A stretch of 64,000 nucleotides of DNA from BM714 sp964484935 (GTDB lineage: Bacteria > Bacillota > Clostridia > Peptostreptococcales > BM714): contig CAZAFW010000002.1 of assembly GCA_964484935.1 (NCBI GenBank), positions 1 through 64,000 of the forward strand. Direction: 5' to 3'. Below, piece by piece: positions 50,386 through 58,843 of the stretch. The notes under the pieces are model-generated. The model did no database searches. It saw nothing but the letters and a program-made list of their open reading frames with translations, and was not told the DNA's origin. Every line of letters begins with the position of its first letter. The stretch's first letter is position 1. A program made the translations under genes and the position numbers.

Positions 50386-51999
50386 ATGATACGAATCAGC
50401 AATCTTAAAATAACAACCAACAAGGTGGTCAATCATGATTCAGAAAGGCTCGCTTTGAAAAAGGCAATCCTTTCTAAATTGAGGATTAGACCTAAAGACT
50501 TGATTGATTTTAAAATAGCAAAAAAATCCATCGACGCCAGAAAAAAAGATGCGATTTTTTACAGCTACACACTTGATGTCTCAGCAAAAAGAGAAAATAT
50601 TCTTCTCAAAAGATATGGCAAAAACGGCATCAAAAAAACCCCGGATTCACATCCTCATAAAGTGCAAACAGGAAGTGAAAAATTGACTCAGCGACCAGTC
50701 ATCATTGGCATGGGACCTGCCGGTCTTTTTGCCGCTTTGACCCTGGCAAAGCATGGCTATGCCCCCATTGTCCTTGAACGGGGAGACGATGTTGATACTC
50801 GGGCATCCCAAATTAGTGCCTTCTGGAAAAGTGGAACCCTCAATACCAAAAGCAATATGCAATTTGGAGAAGGTGGCGCCGGAACCTTCTCAGACGGAAA
50901 GCTAACAACCTTAATCAATGACAATCGCTGCCAGAGCGTCTTAAAGGCCTTTGTTGAAGCCGGGGCACCGGAAGAAATACTGTATTTGAGCAAACCGCAT
51001 ATAGGAACCGATCTTTTGCGCGTAACCGTAAAAAATATCAGAAAAGAAATTATTGCAGCCGGTGGAGACGTAAGGTTTCAAGCAAAAGTGACTGACTTTA
51101 TTATTGATGATGGGGTTCTTTCGGGACTTGTAATTAATGATCAGGAGAAAATCTGCTGTACGGTTGCTTTGCTGGGTATCGGCCACAGCGCCAGAGACAC
51201 CTATGAAACATTGCATTACAGAGGCATTGCCATGACTCAGAAACCTTTTTCCATAGGTGTGCGAATCGAACATCCTCAAGAAGTCATCAACCAAGCGCAA
51301 TACGGTGCTTCTGCAGGGCAGCCCGGATTGAGCGCAGCGGATTACAAGCTTTCCTACCACTCTGAGAATGGTCGTTCGGCCTACACCTTTTGCATGTGCC
51401 CTGGCGGCTATGTCGTTGCTGCCGCTTCTGAAGAACAAGGTCTTGTTACCAATGGTATGAGTGAACACAGCAGAAACGGCGAGAATGCTAATTCAGCCTT
51501 GCTTGTTGGGGTAAAGCCCTCTGATTTTGCCAGCGAACATCCCCTGGCAGGGATCGAATTTCAACGAAAATGGGAAGGCCTTGCCTATGATCTTGGTGGC
51601 AAAAATTACTATGCACCGGCACAGCTAGTCGGCGATTTTCTATTTGATAGAACCAGTGCCGCCTGGGGCGGCGTAAGGGCCACCTATAAGCCAGGCCTTA
51701 CCTTTGCACCGCTTAAAGACTGTTTGCCTGATTATGTCATAGAAACCATGAAAGAAGCCCTTTTGCATTTCGATACTAAACTTGCAGGCTTTGCCATGAA
51801 GGATGCAGTTATGACCGGCGTGGAAACCAGAAGCTCCTCCCCGCTAAGAATTACCCGCAACGAAAATAATGCCTCAAATATTGACGGTCTCTATCCGATG
51901 GGAGAAGGCGCCGGCTATGCGGGGGGTATCATGTCTTCTGCAGTGGACGGCCTAAAAACAGCAGAAAAAATCATGGAAGTTTACGCTCCTTTCAACTAA
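50386..51999 (+). CDS. FAD-dependent dehydrogenase-like protein (COG2509)
   Basis: The product has 537 residues. An N-terminal ~85-residue domain (LALKKAILSKLRIRPKDLID) is followed by a FAD-binding fold with GMGPAGLFAALTLAKHGYAP near 107, the NMQFGEGGAGTFSDGKL segment near 163, and the C-terminal GLYPMGEGAGYAGGIMSSAVDG. This is the uncharacterised COG2509 family widespread in bacteria. It may be a reductase for a hydrophobic or RNA-linked substrate, but none is known. ATAGGAG precedes the ATG. A strong terminator follows, so it is monocistronic. Confidence 0.86.
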   Translation: MIRISNLKITTNKVVNHDSERLALKKAILSKLRIRPKDLIDFKIAKKSIDARKKDAIFYSYTLDVSAKRENILLKRYGKNGIKKTPDSHPHKVQTGSEKLTQRPVIIGMGPAGLFAALTLAKHGYAPIVLERGDDVDTRASQISAFWKSGTLNTKSNMQFGEGGAGTFSDGKLTTLINDNRCQSVLKAFVEAGAPEEILYLSKPHIGTDLLRVTVKNIRKEIIAAGGDVRFQAKVTDFIIDDGVLSGLVINDQEKICCTVALLGIGHSARDTYETLHYRGIAMTQKPFSIGVRIEHPQEVINQAQYGASAGQPGLSAADYKLSYHSENGRSAYTFCMCPGGYVVAAASEEQGLVTNGMSEHSRNGENANSALLVGVKPSDFASEHPLAGIEFQRKWEGLAYDLGGKNYYAPAQLVGDFLFDRTSAAWGGVRATYKPGLTFAPLKDCLPDYVIETMKEALLHFDTKLAGFAMKDAVMTGVETRSSSPLRITRNENNASNIDGLYPMGEGAGYAGGIMSSAVDGLKTAEKIMEVYAPFN

Positions 52000-52061
52000 G
52001 AAGGGATTGCGTGAATAATTGTATGGTCTTTTCAAATAGCAAAATATTTTACAAGCACATA

Positions 52062-52115
52062 ACAAAGCTCTGTAATCACCTTGAACAGGTTGCTTCAGAG
52101 CTTTGTCATCTTTAT
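52062..52115 (+). terminator. Terminator of the COG2509 gene
   Basis: ACAAAGCTCTG (52062-52072) and CAGAGCTTTGT (52096-52106), with a 23-nt loop region, then CATCTTTATT. Confidence 0.72.
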
Positions 52116-52315
52116 TATTATAAAACTTTGCATACCCAGACATAGCACAAGATCTCTCCCTTATACTCACCGGATGGTTCTTTTTGATTTCAACCATCGT
52201 CTTCACATTGCCAATTATACCCTGTAATGTTATCTGTTTTGCTGCAAACAAAAAGAGCAGTTCATTATGCATCTGCTCTTCTGTCTTGTACTTTTATATT
52301 GATAATTTGTTTATT

Positions 52316-52474
52316 CTACTTGTCGAACAAGCCTCCGCCTTTTTTAATTTTGATTGCTTTGCTACTAGCTCCGGTATTATTTTCTTTGTTGTTTTTCTTG
52401 AAGCCCTGTTTTGAGCTTGACTGCTTTTTCTCTTCTATCAGTTTTTTCATTCGCTCGATTGAATTATTGTCCAT
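52316..52474 (-). CDS. Small Lys-rich protein ending in KKGGGLFDK
   Basis: The product has 52 residues from ATG 52474 (GGAG 8 bp upstream; a longer frame to 52534 lacks a site). It begins MDNNSIERMKKLIEEKKQ and is very basic (Lys/Ser/Asn), ending in AIKIKKGGGLFDK. A degenerate copy lies 3.7 kb away (48573-48716), so it belongs to a small family in this genome. The positively charged, low-complexity composition suggests nucleic-acid or ribosome binding (inference). No domain is recognised. Confidence 0.65.
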   Translation of the reverse strand: MDNNSIERMKKLIEEKKQSSSKQGFKKNNKENNTGASSKAIKIKKGGGLFDK

Positions 52475-52790
52475 TATTTTAACTCCATTTCTACATATTG
52501 TTTTATCGTTGCTATCGTTTTTAGGCTTTATCAATAAGCAATATTATGCTCTACAAATATGGTATCGCATTGCTTTTATACATTTTATCACAACATTTTT
52601 TCTTTTTGCTATTTCCATTCAATATGTCTTGCGTGTATTCTTCCAACACTACGAAAAAACAATTATCTTGACCCTCGTTTCACTTCTTCACAAGCAGCAG
52701 AAGATTTTCAATGTAACCCTTTTCTCTTTTATTCGTCTTTATAGTAGAGTACAAAAAAACTAAGATTATGAGATTCGAAAGGAGAAAAAG

Positions 52791-53153
52791 ATGCAAATAA
52801 GAATTGACGGGGAAAAGATTTTGGTAAAAGACGCAAGCAAAAGTATTGTGGAAATTGCCGATGAAAACGGCATCACCATTGTTGCACCATGCTTTAGAAA
52901 TGGAAGAATAGGCGGTTGCTGCAAGGTGTGTGTAATTGAAGCTGACGGTACTCAGAGGTATGCCTGTGGTACAAAGCCGGAAGATGGTATGGATATAATT
53001 TATAACCGTCCTGACTTGTCAACTCTTAGAAAAACAAGACTGGCCGAATATGCACAGGTAATCAAGTCGGGAAATACCAGCAATGGATGCTGCGGCAGCG
53101 ACTCTGAAAACGGTTCTTCATGCGCCTGTTCATGTTCATCTTGCTGCGACTAA
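52791..53153 (+). CDS. [2Fe-2S] ferredoxin-like protein with Cys-rich tail
   Basis: The product has 120 residues. The N-terminal ~85 residues resemble the first domain of NuoG and hydrogenases: APCFRNGRIGGCCKVCVIEADG near 33 and RYACGTKPEDGM near 56 give the expected four Cys, with an extra Cys next to the second. A tail (GCCGSDSENGSSCACSCSSC) holds eight Cys and could bind another cluster or metals such as zinc or copper. AAAGGAG precedes the ATG. It converges on a SigZ gene that also encodes a Cys-rich C-terminus. Confidence 0.8.
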   Translation: MQIRIDGEKILVKDASKSIVEIADENGITIVAPCFRNGRIGGCCKVCVIEADGTQRYACGTKPEDGMDIIYNRPDLSTLRKTRLAEYAQVIKSGNTSNGCCGSDSENGSSCACSCSSCCD

Positions 53154-53175
53154 ACACACGATTGTCTTAATACCA

Positions 53176-53204
53176 AAGCCCCTGACCATCTGCGTTGGGG
53201 GCTT
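53176..53204. terminator. Convergent terminator between the ferredoxin and sigZ genes
   Basis: AAGCCCC (53176-53182) and GGGGCTT (53198-53204), ending 2 bp before the sigZ stop. Confidence 0.6.
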
Positions 53205-53205
53205 C

Positions 53206-53772
53206 TTATCGGCACTTCCCATCACATCCATAACATTTTCCTCTTGAATGGTAATCAACTATGTTTCCGTATTTATCCACTTCAAAGTCGCAACACTCGA
53301 CCAACTTTGTCTTAAACATATCTTTGGCACGCTTTAATCTGACTTTTGAGGCTGACACAGAAATATCCAACGCCTCTGCAATTTCCTTATGCTTCATGTC
53401 CTTCTTTTCATGCAATTCGTATACGGTTTGATATTTAGTTGGAAGCGCGAAAATCATGTTACTGATACAGAGCGCTATATCATCATTCATGTTTTCGGCT
53501 TCATGTTTTTCATCTTCTAATGAATATAAAGTTTCAGGTGAAACTGAGATGGATTTGTCCTTTTTATAGAAGTCTATGATTGTATTCTTTGTAATCCTGT
53601 ATATCCATGGTTTTATTGCCGCTTTATTCTCCAAACTCTCAAGGCCACCAAATATCTTGACAAAGACATCCTGCAAGATATCCTCAGCATCTTGAGCATT
53701 ACAAACTTTAGCCTTCACATGATTCAAAAGCTTTTGATTGAATTTATCCCACAATTCATCGAAATCGTACAT
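53206..53772 (-). CDS. sigZ: ECF-type RNA polymerase sigma factor, SigZ-like
   Basis: The product has 188 residues. Region 2 reads DAEDILQDVFVKIF and IKPWIYRITKNTIIDFYKK; region 4 reads LPTKYQTVYELHEKKDMKHKEIAEALDISVSASKVRLKRAK. A C-terminal extension of ~30 residues holds seven Cys, CCDFEVDKYGNIVDYHSRGK then CYGCDGKC, which is typical of SigZ and may bind zinc or an Fe-S cluster and sense redox or metals. No anti-sigma gene is beside it, so the Cys tail may do this job (inference). AAGGTG precedes the ATG. Confidence 0.9.
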   Translation of the reverse strand: MYDFDELWDKFNQKLLNHVKAKVCNAQDAEDILQDVFVKIFGGLESLENKAAIKPWIYRITKNTIIDFYKKDKSISVSPETLYSLEDEKHEAENMNDDIALCISNMIFALPTKYQTVYELHEKKDMKHKEIAEALDISVSASKVRLKRAKDMFKTKLVECCDFEVDKYGNIVDYHSRGKCYGCDGKCR

Positions 53773-53887
53773 TTTGTCACCTTCTTATATCTCTATAATA
53801 CAAAAACTTGTCTCAAGTTATTTTCTAATTAACAACACGCAGCACTCAACCGCAGAATGTTCCCAATCACGCTTCGCTAACACTCGG

Positions 53888-54186
53888 CCTCTTGGGCATC
53901 AGGTTGCATGAGNNNNNNNNNNNNNNNNNNNNNNNNNNNNNNNNNNNNNNNNNNNNNNNNNNNNNNNNNNNNNNNNNNNNNNNNNNNNNNNNNNNNNNNN
54001 NNNNNNNNNNNNACGTACATCTGCTTCTTCAGTCGCTCCGCTTCTTCACAAGCAGTGTTACGGCTTCCGCAGTCTGTTGCTGACCAATCGGTCTCCCTTC
54101 CATCGTCCTCTTGGGCATCAGGTTGCATGAGACGTACATCTGCTTCTTCAGTCGCTCCGCTTCTTCACAAGCAGTGTTACGGCTTC
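53888..54186. repeat. 119-bp tandem repeat broken by the assembly gap
   Basis: One full unit is 54013-54131 and a second copy begins at 54132, identical for 55 bp to 54186. The 25 bp before the gap (53888-53912) equal 54107-54131, the end of the unit, so at least one more copy existed in the gap. The repeated part at 54132-54186 includes the 3' end of the rlmD gene. The number of units is unknown because assembly collapsed here. Confidence 0.88.
53913..54012. other. Assembly gap (100 N)
   Basis: One hundred N bases, the usual placeholder for an unknown gap. It lies inside the 119-bp tandem repeat and separates sigZ from rlmD. Confidence 0.98.
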
Positions 54187-55521
54187 AACATGCGTGGAAT
54201 GGGGGAAAAGGTCTACCGGCTGAACTTCTTGTGTGATGTAGCCCTTCTTCTTTAGGTATGCCAGGTCGCGGGCGAGGGTAGACGGCTTGCACGATACATA
54301 GACTATGCGCTTGGGCTTCATATGGGCGATTGTGTCGAGGACTATCTCCTCGCAGCCTTTTCGCGGCGGGTCGACGACGACGACGTCAGCCCTAATTCCG
54401 CTTTCGTATAGCCTTGGAACGACCTTTTCGGCCCTGCCGGAGTGAAACTCGACGTTGGTTACTCCGTTGAGCTCGGCGTTGTGGTTTGCGTCCGCTACCG
54501 CGGGCTTTACTACTTCTATGCCGTAAACCTTTTTCGCCTTCTTTGCGAGGAAGAGTGATATTGTTCCTATTCCCGAATATATGTCGAAGACTATGTCTTC
54601 AGGTCCTATGTCCGCGTATTCGAGAACCTTTCCGTAGAGAACCTCGGTCTGCTTTGTATTCACCTGCAGGAAGGACACCGGGGAAATCTCGAATGAGAGG
54701 TCTCCTATATAGTCTGTCATTCTACCGCTTCCGAAAAGGACTTTGGACTCGGGCCCTGTGATTACATTTGTCTTCTTGCTGTTGATATTCTGGACAACTG
54801 TCTTTACCTGTGGAAAATTCGATGTCAGGAGCGATACTATCTCTTTTTTCTTTGGAAAACTTTCGCCGTTTGTGACTAAAACCGCCATTATGTCTCCTGT
54901 CTTGTAGGAATTTCTGAGGATAAGATGCCTTAGGACTCCTTTGTGTGTGGGTTCTTCATAGACAGGGTAGTCGATTTCTGACAAATACTCCCTTAGCGTT
55001 TCCACTATATCATCGTTAATCGGATTCTGTATAAGGCATTTTTTTATATCCACTATCTCGTGGGATTTTTTTCTGTAAAAACCGATGACTACTTTCCCGT
55101 TTTCTTTTCCGAATGGAAGCTGGGCCTTGTTTCTGAAATGAAAGGGGTTTTCCATTCCAAGTGTCTCTTTTACATTTATGCCTTTAAGTCCGGCTATTCT
55201 TTCTATTGCCGCTTCGACTTTCAGTTTCTTGAATTTAAGCTGCTTTTGGTAAATGAGATTCTGTATCTGGCATCCTCCGCATTCAGGGAAGTGGCTGCAT
55301 GGGGGTTCCTGTTTTATGTCCGAGTTTTCCTTTATCTCTACAATTTTGCCTAAAGCGTAGCTCTTTTTGACTTTCACTATTTCCACAAGGGCCCTGTCTC
55401 CGGGAACGAGTCCTTCGACAAAAACTGTAATTCCCTCTATCCTGCCGACTCCTTCTCCAGAATCTCCCAAATCATGTATTCTGATGACATATTTCTTGCC
55501 TTCTTTTATATTGAAACCCAT
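54148..55521 (-). CDS. rlmD: 23S rRNA (uracil-C5)-methyltransferase, RlmD/RumA family
   Basis: The product has 457 residues from ATG 55521 (AAGGAG 9 bp upstream; a frame to 55677 is not supported). A TRAM domain (~1-65), then an Fe-S site (PCSHFPECGGCQIQNL near 80), a central RNA-binding part, and a SAM domain with VFDIYSGIGTISLFLA near 307, DPPRKGCEE near 378 and the catalytic Cys in YVSCKPSTLARDL near 404. The last codons overlap the 119-bp repeat, so the true C-terminus depends on that repeat. Family members act on U747/U1939. Confidence 0.9.
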   Translation of the reverse strand: MGFNIKEGKKYVIRIHDLGDSGEGVGRIEGITVFVEGLVPGDRALVEIVKVKKSYALGKIVEIKENSDIKQEPPCSHFPECGGCQIQNLIYQKQLKFKKLKVEAAIERIAGLKGINVKETLGMENPFHFRNKAQLPFGKENGKVVIGFYRKKSHEIVDIKKCLIQNPINDDIVETLREYLSEIDYPVYEEPTHKGVLRHLILRNSYKTGDIMAVLVTNGESFPKKKEIVSLLTSNFPQVKTVVQNINSKKTNVITGPESKVLFGSGRMTDYIGDLSFEISPVSFLQVNTKQTEVLYGKVLEYADIGPEDIVFDIYSGIGTISLFLAKKAKKVYGIEVVKPAVADANHNAELNGVTNVEFHSGRAEKVVPRLYESGIRADVVVVDPPRKGCEEIVLDTIAHMKPKRIVYVSCKPSTLARDLAYLKKKGYITQEVQPVDLFPHSTHVEAVTLLVKKRSD

Positions 55522-55618
55522 AATTCTTTGCTCCTTTTTATTTTTGCGTCTATTTATTAGAAAATGTCCCCAAAATATTCTATAATGATAGTATAAATAA
55601 AATCGGAGGGATACATAC

Positions 55619-56953
55619 ATGTTCAAAACCATATTCAATATTCTACTAGTCCTGGCAATTTGCTTCACTATATCCATGGTGCCACTGAATACCGCCCTTT
55701 TCGACTCCCCTATAATTGGCAGAGACGATCCGTCCGATATTTACACAAGCTCCGAATACGAGGTTGTAATTGATAAGAACGAGGACGCTTTATCTTCAAA
55801 CACCCAAGTAGAGTTTACCATTAAAGGTATTTTAAATAAAGATTTTTCCGACGAATACGTCCGTTTCGATTTCATAAGGGACGGGGAAACCATAAAAACT
55901 TTCAAAGCATCTGACTTCGAGATGCAACGCGACGCTTCCACTGAAGACGATTTTTCATTGATTCACTACGCATTGAATGCAGACATTAAAACAACCGGGC
56001 TTGACCCTGGACCTTATTCAATAAGGATATATGTAGAAGACGAAAGGGCAATTTCGATGAAGGACGCTTTCACCGATCTTCTTTACATGCCTGACGGCAA
56101 ATTTAAACCTGCCACTTCTCTTGCCGGCAGTCCAGGCATGTTGAATTTCAGGCTATACTATCCGGACAATCAATACATGTATCTTGTCCCTGTGACAAGA
56201 ACAGTTCCACAAAAAGACGGCGTAGTGAGGTATCTGGTAAATACACTTTCGGATGGACCTAAAGAATCGATGGGGCTTACCGAAGGTTCTCCGATTCCTT
56301 TTATTCCATATATCTGGATTTCAGGTACTACGTCCACGCTCAGCTTGCCCGCGGGTGATTTAGGGATATACGACGACGGCTCGAGCGTAAGCATGTTCGC
56401 CGCAGAATCAATCGAGCAAACTCTCCGCGAAAATTTGGGTATTGAGGAGATTCAGGTTCTTATAAATCAGCAGCCGGCTGAGACCGCCTTCCATGGAATG
56501 GATATATCCAATCCATGGACCACTGATGCAGGACCTCGGGCATACATTTGCCTCGAAACCAATACGGGAAAACTGGTTCTCGCCCCTGTCCGCCTGGAAG
56601 CCGACAGCTATGAAGACGCAATAGACCAAATGTTCAAGGCTTTCAAGACAGGAGCAGTAAATGAAACAAAATCACCAAATGCAATAGCTTTCCTCCCGTC
56701 GGACTTAACTGTTTTGGACTACAGGATAAGCAATAAAACGATAACGGTTGATTTGAGCAAAGACATATCCAAGCTGTACGGAGAAAGAACAGATTTGGCA
56801 CATTTGGCTATTGAAGCCCTTATGAACAGTTTCACTTCACTTATTGATGTGGACAAGGTTGTGCTCACTGCTAACGGAAGCCCGATTAAATTCGAGGGTT
56901 ACGATTTTTCAGAGCCTTTGGCAAAACCAATTTTCATAAATCCGGAAAGATAG
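55619..56953 (+). CDS. Secreted GerMN-domain protein
   Basis: The product has 444 residues. An N-terminal signal anchor (residues ~3-20, TIFNILLVLAICFTISMV) without a lipobox Cys is followed by an extracytoplasmic beta-rich region and two GerMN-like segments in the second half (YLVPVTRTVPQKDGVVRYLV with LSDGPK near 205, and ALMNSFTSLIDVDKVVL near 402 with LDYRISNKTITVDLS). GerMN domains occur in sporulation and germination proteins such as GerM, so this supports a spore-forming host. It is transcribed alone from near 55600, with CGGAGG upstream of the ATG. Confidence 0.82.
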   Translation: MFKTIFNILLVLAICFTISMVPLNTALFDSPIIGRDDPSDIYTSSEYEVVIDKNEDALSSNTQVEFTIKGILNKDFSDEYVRFDFIRDGETIKTFKASDFEMQRDASTEDDFSLIHYALNADIKTTGLDPGPYSIRIYVEDERAISMKDAFTDLLYMPDGKFKPATSLAGSPGMLNFRLYYPDNQYMYLVPVTRTVPQKDGVVRYLVNTLSDGPKESMGLTEGSPIPFIPYIWISGTTSTLSLPAGDLGIYDDGSSVSMFAAESIEQTLRENLGIEEIQVLINQQPAETAFHGMDISNPWTTDAGPRAYICLETNTGKLVLAPVRLEADSYEDAIDQMFKAFKTGAVNETKSPNAIAFLPSDLTVLDYRISNKTITVDLSKDISKLYGERTDLAHLAIEALMNSFTSLIDVDKVVLTANGSPIKFEGYDFSEPLAKPIFINPER

Positions 56954-56960
56954 GAAAGCA

Positions 56961-57009
56961 GTAGAAAGTCGAAAGTGGAAAGTGGAAAGTAGCAAGTGGA
57001 AAGTAGAAA
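56961..57009 (+). repeat. 7-bp tandem repeat, GTNGAAA x7
   Basis: Seven units in register: gtagaaa, gtcgaaa, gtggaaa, gtggaaa, gtagcaa, gtggaaa, gtagaaa. Diverged copies continue near 57085-57115 (agtagaaaatagcaagtag). It starts 8 bp after the GerMN stop, in a purine-rich stretch with no gene up to 57396. Confidence 0.85.
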
Positions 57010-57219
57010 AAAAAAGAGAAATGCAAAAGATTGAAGATTGAAATACAGCGTGCAGAATACAGCAGGCAGGAAAAGATAAAAGCAGTAGAAAATAGCAAGT
57101 AGAACGTAGCAAAAAGTACAAAATATAAAAACCCAAGAAACAAAAACCATTCTCCTTTTTATTAGTGCATTGAACCGTATAAGTTTCTCAAAACATAAAA
57201 ATAATTCTTAAGAACATGC

Positions 57220-57247
57220 AAAAGCAGAGGCAAATGCCTCTGCTTTT
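57220..57247. terminator. Bidirectional terminator
   Basis: AAAAGCAGAGGC (57220-57231), 4-nt loop, GCCTCTGCTTTT (57236-57247), between converging genes. Confidence 0.88.
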
Positions 57248-57270
57248 CTATTGGTAAAATATCAAACCGC

Positions 57271-57391
57271 ATACTGCTGAGAATCTTTTATTTAAAGGCG
57301 CTTATGAAAACCAGTGATTGGAACGTATATTTTATACGTGACTAAGCGGTTTTTATATGGCAACGCATAAATCGGAGATTCTCAGCAGTAT
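57271..57391. repeat. 121-bp long imperfect hairpin with perfect 16-bp ends
   Basis: ATACTGCTGAGAATCT (57271-57286) pairs perfectly with AGATTCTCAGCAGTAT (57376-57391). Inside are TTTAT/ATAAA pairs, AAAACC/GGTTTT (57307-57312 with about 57348-57353) and a central ACGTATA-TTT-TATACGT hairpin. The whole segment folds back on itself. It ends 5 bp before the aldo/keto reductase stop at 57397. It could be a small mobile repeat (MITE-like), a structured RNA or a strong terminator for the operon ending here. Confidence 0.8.
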
Positions 57392-57396
57392 GAATT

Positions 57397-58413
57397 TTAT
57401 TGTCCGAAGGTTCCTGCCACGTGCTTTAGCATGTCGCGTATTGGCAGATTGTAGGGGCATTTCGACTCGCAAATGCCGCACTCTATGCAATCCGACGCAT
57501 GTTTCTGAAGGTTGTCATAGCGGCCCTGCGGCCATTCCGACATGTTGTAGCGCAAATAATAGCCCTCGAAACTGAAAAGTGTCGGTATGTCTATTCCTTG
57601 CGGGCATGGGAGACAATATCCGCAGCGCCTGCAGAAGTGGTCGCCCAGTTCATTTTTTATATTTTTGAGAATCTCGAGCCCTTCGGCTGTTACAGGTTTC
57701 AAGTCATTGCCCACCGCTGCATTCCTTACAACTTGGTCTATTGAGTCCATTCCGGGTATTGCAACGGTAATGTTTGGATTGTCCAATATATATTGTATTG
57801 ACAATTCCCCTTTTTCGATTGCCCCTCCAGCGATTGGCTTCATGCATATGATCCCGACATTTTGCTTTGCCGCCTGTTCGAATACCGGTTCACCCTGGTT
57901 TTCGATATAGTTGTATGGGAATTGTATGGTTTCAAATTCATCCATTATCAAGGCTTCCATCAAAACATCCGCGCTGTGGCAAGTTATTCCTATGTGCCCG
58001 ATTTTTCCGTTGGCTTTGGCTTCCTCAAGCGCCTTGTATGCTCCGTCATCTCCCATTATTACATTAAGCTGCTCAAGATTTCGCACATTATGGAATTGGT
58101 AAAGATCGATGTAATCTGTCCTTAACATTTCAAGGCTTGTTTCCACTTCTTTTTTCATTGACGCATAGTCTTTGGCAGGTGATTTGGTAGCCAAAATCAT
58201 CATGCTCCTGAGATTATTGTTTTCAAGAGCCGTCCCTATATAGTCTTCGCTTACCGAGTAGCCTCTGGCAGTGTCTATGAAGTTTATTCCGTTTTCATAA
58301 GCCTCAACAATCAATTTTTCCGATTCTTCCCTTGAAATCCTCTGTATGGGGATTCCTCCGAAGCCTATTACGGAAACTTCCAAACCAGTTCTCCCCAAAA
58401 TTCTTTTAATCAT
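57397..58413 (-). CDS. Aldo/keto reductase with C-terminal ferredoxin motifs
   Basis: The product has 338 residues. The N-terminal ~260 residues form the AKR barrel, with GFGGIPIQ, FIDTARGYSVSEDYIG (catalytic Asp and Tyr), ATKSPAKD (Lys) and YQFHNVRN (His). The C-terminus has CRRCGYCLPCPQGIDI near 258 and CIECGICESKCPYNLPI near 310, giving two [4Fe-4S] sites. Such Fe-S AKRs are common in Clostridia; the substrate is unknown. It overlaps the thioesterase gene by 8 bp and ends the dnaE operon. Confidence 0.88.
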   Translation of the reverse strand: MIKRILGRTGLEVSVIGFGGIPIQRISREESEKLIVEAYENGINFIDTARGYSVSEDYIGTALENNNLRSMMILATKSPAKDYASMKKEVETSLEMLRTDYIDLYQFHNVRNLEQLNVIMGDDGAYKALEEAKANGKIGHIGITCHSADVLMEALIMDEFETIQFPYNYIENQGEPVFEQAAKQNVGIICMKPIAGGAIEKGELSIQYILDNPNITVAIPGMDSIDQVVRNAAVGNDLKPVTAEGLEILKNIKNELGDHFCRRCGYCLPCPQGIDIPTLFSFEGYYLRYNMSEWPQGRYDNLQKHASDCIECGICESKCPYNLPIRDMLKHVAGTFGQ

Positions 58414-58834
58414 TTTTCTCCTCCTTCATTGCCTCGATGAGTATTTTCAAGCATTCATTTTCAGTTCTGTTGACACGCACAGGCTTAAGGTCACCATCCA
58501 CTATTCCGTGAAGAGTGTAACCTTCAGCAAGTTTTTTGCCATTTGCATCGTTTATTATTTCATATGCAACCCGCATTCTAACGCCTTTAAACTCCGCAAG
58601 CCTGACATTTATGATTATCTCGTCGTCATAATATGCCGGATAAAAATGCTTGCACCCCGATTCAATAACCGGGAATATTATCCCTGAACTTTCAAGCTTT
58701 CTGTAATCACAGCCAAGATCCCTGAGAAATTCAGTGCGTCCTATGTTGAACCATTTGTAATAATTGGCATGGTAAATAACGCCCATTTGATCCGTTTCGT
58801 CGTATCTTGCCCTTATTTTGACTGTAGTCTCCAA
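58406..58834 (-). CDS. Acyl-CoA thioesterase, YbgC/4HBT family
   Basis: The product has 142 residues with a hot-dog fold. RARYDETDQMGVIYHANYYKWF carries the catalytic Asp motif of YbgC-type thioesterases, followed by FLRDLGCDY and a beta sheet with RMRVAYEIINDANGK. The start is TTG 58834 with AGGAGG 5 bp upstream. It lies 9 bp after pyk in the operon and overlaps the AKR start. Physiological substrate unknown. Confidence 0.85.
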   Translation of the reverse strand: METTVKIRARYDETDQMGVIYHANYYKWFNIGRTEFLRDLGCDYRKLESSGIIFPVIESGCKHFYPAYYDDEIIINVRLAEFKGVRMRVAYEIINDANGKKLAEGYTLHGIVDGDLKPVRVNRTENECLKILIEAMKEEKND

Positions 58835-58843
58835 TTACTCCTC

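Noticed and set aside
52227..52763. Plus-strand 178-codon hydrophobic frame
   Set aside because: It runs antisense to the Lys-rich protein and its hydrophobicity comes from complementing Lys codons; no ribosome site.
53877..54128. Reading frames across the N-filled gap
   Set aside because: They are built from the 119-bp repeat and unknown bases, and 119 is not a multiple of three, so no stable frame is expected.
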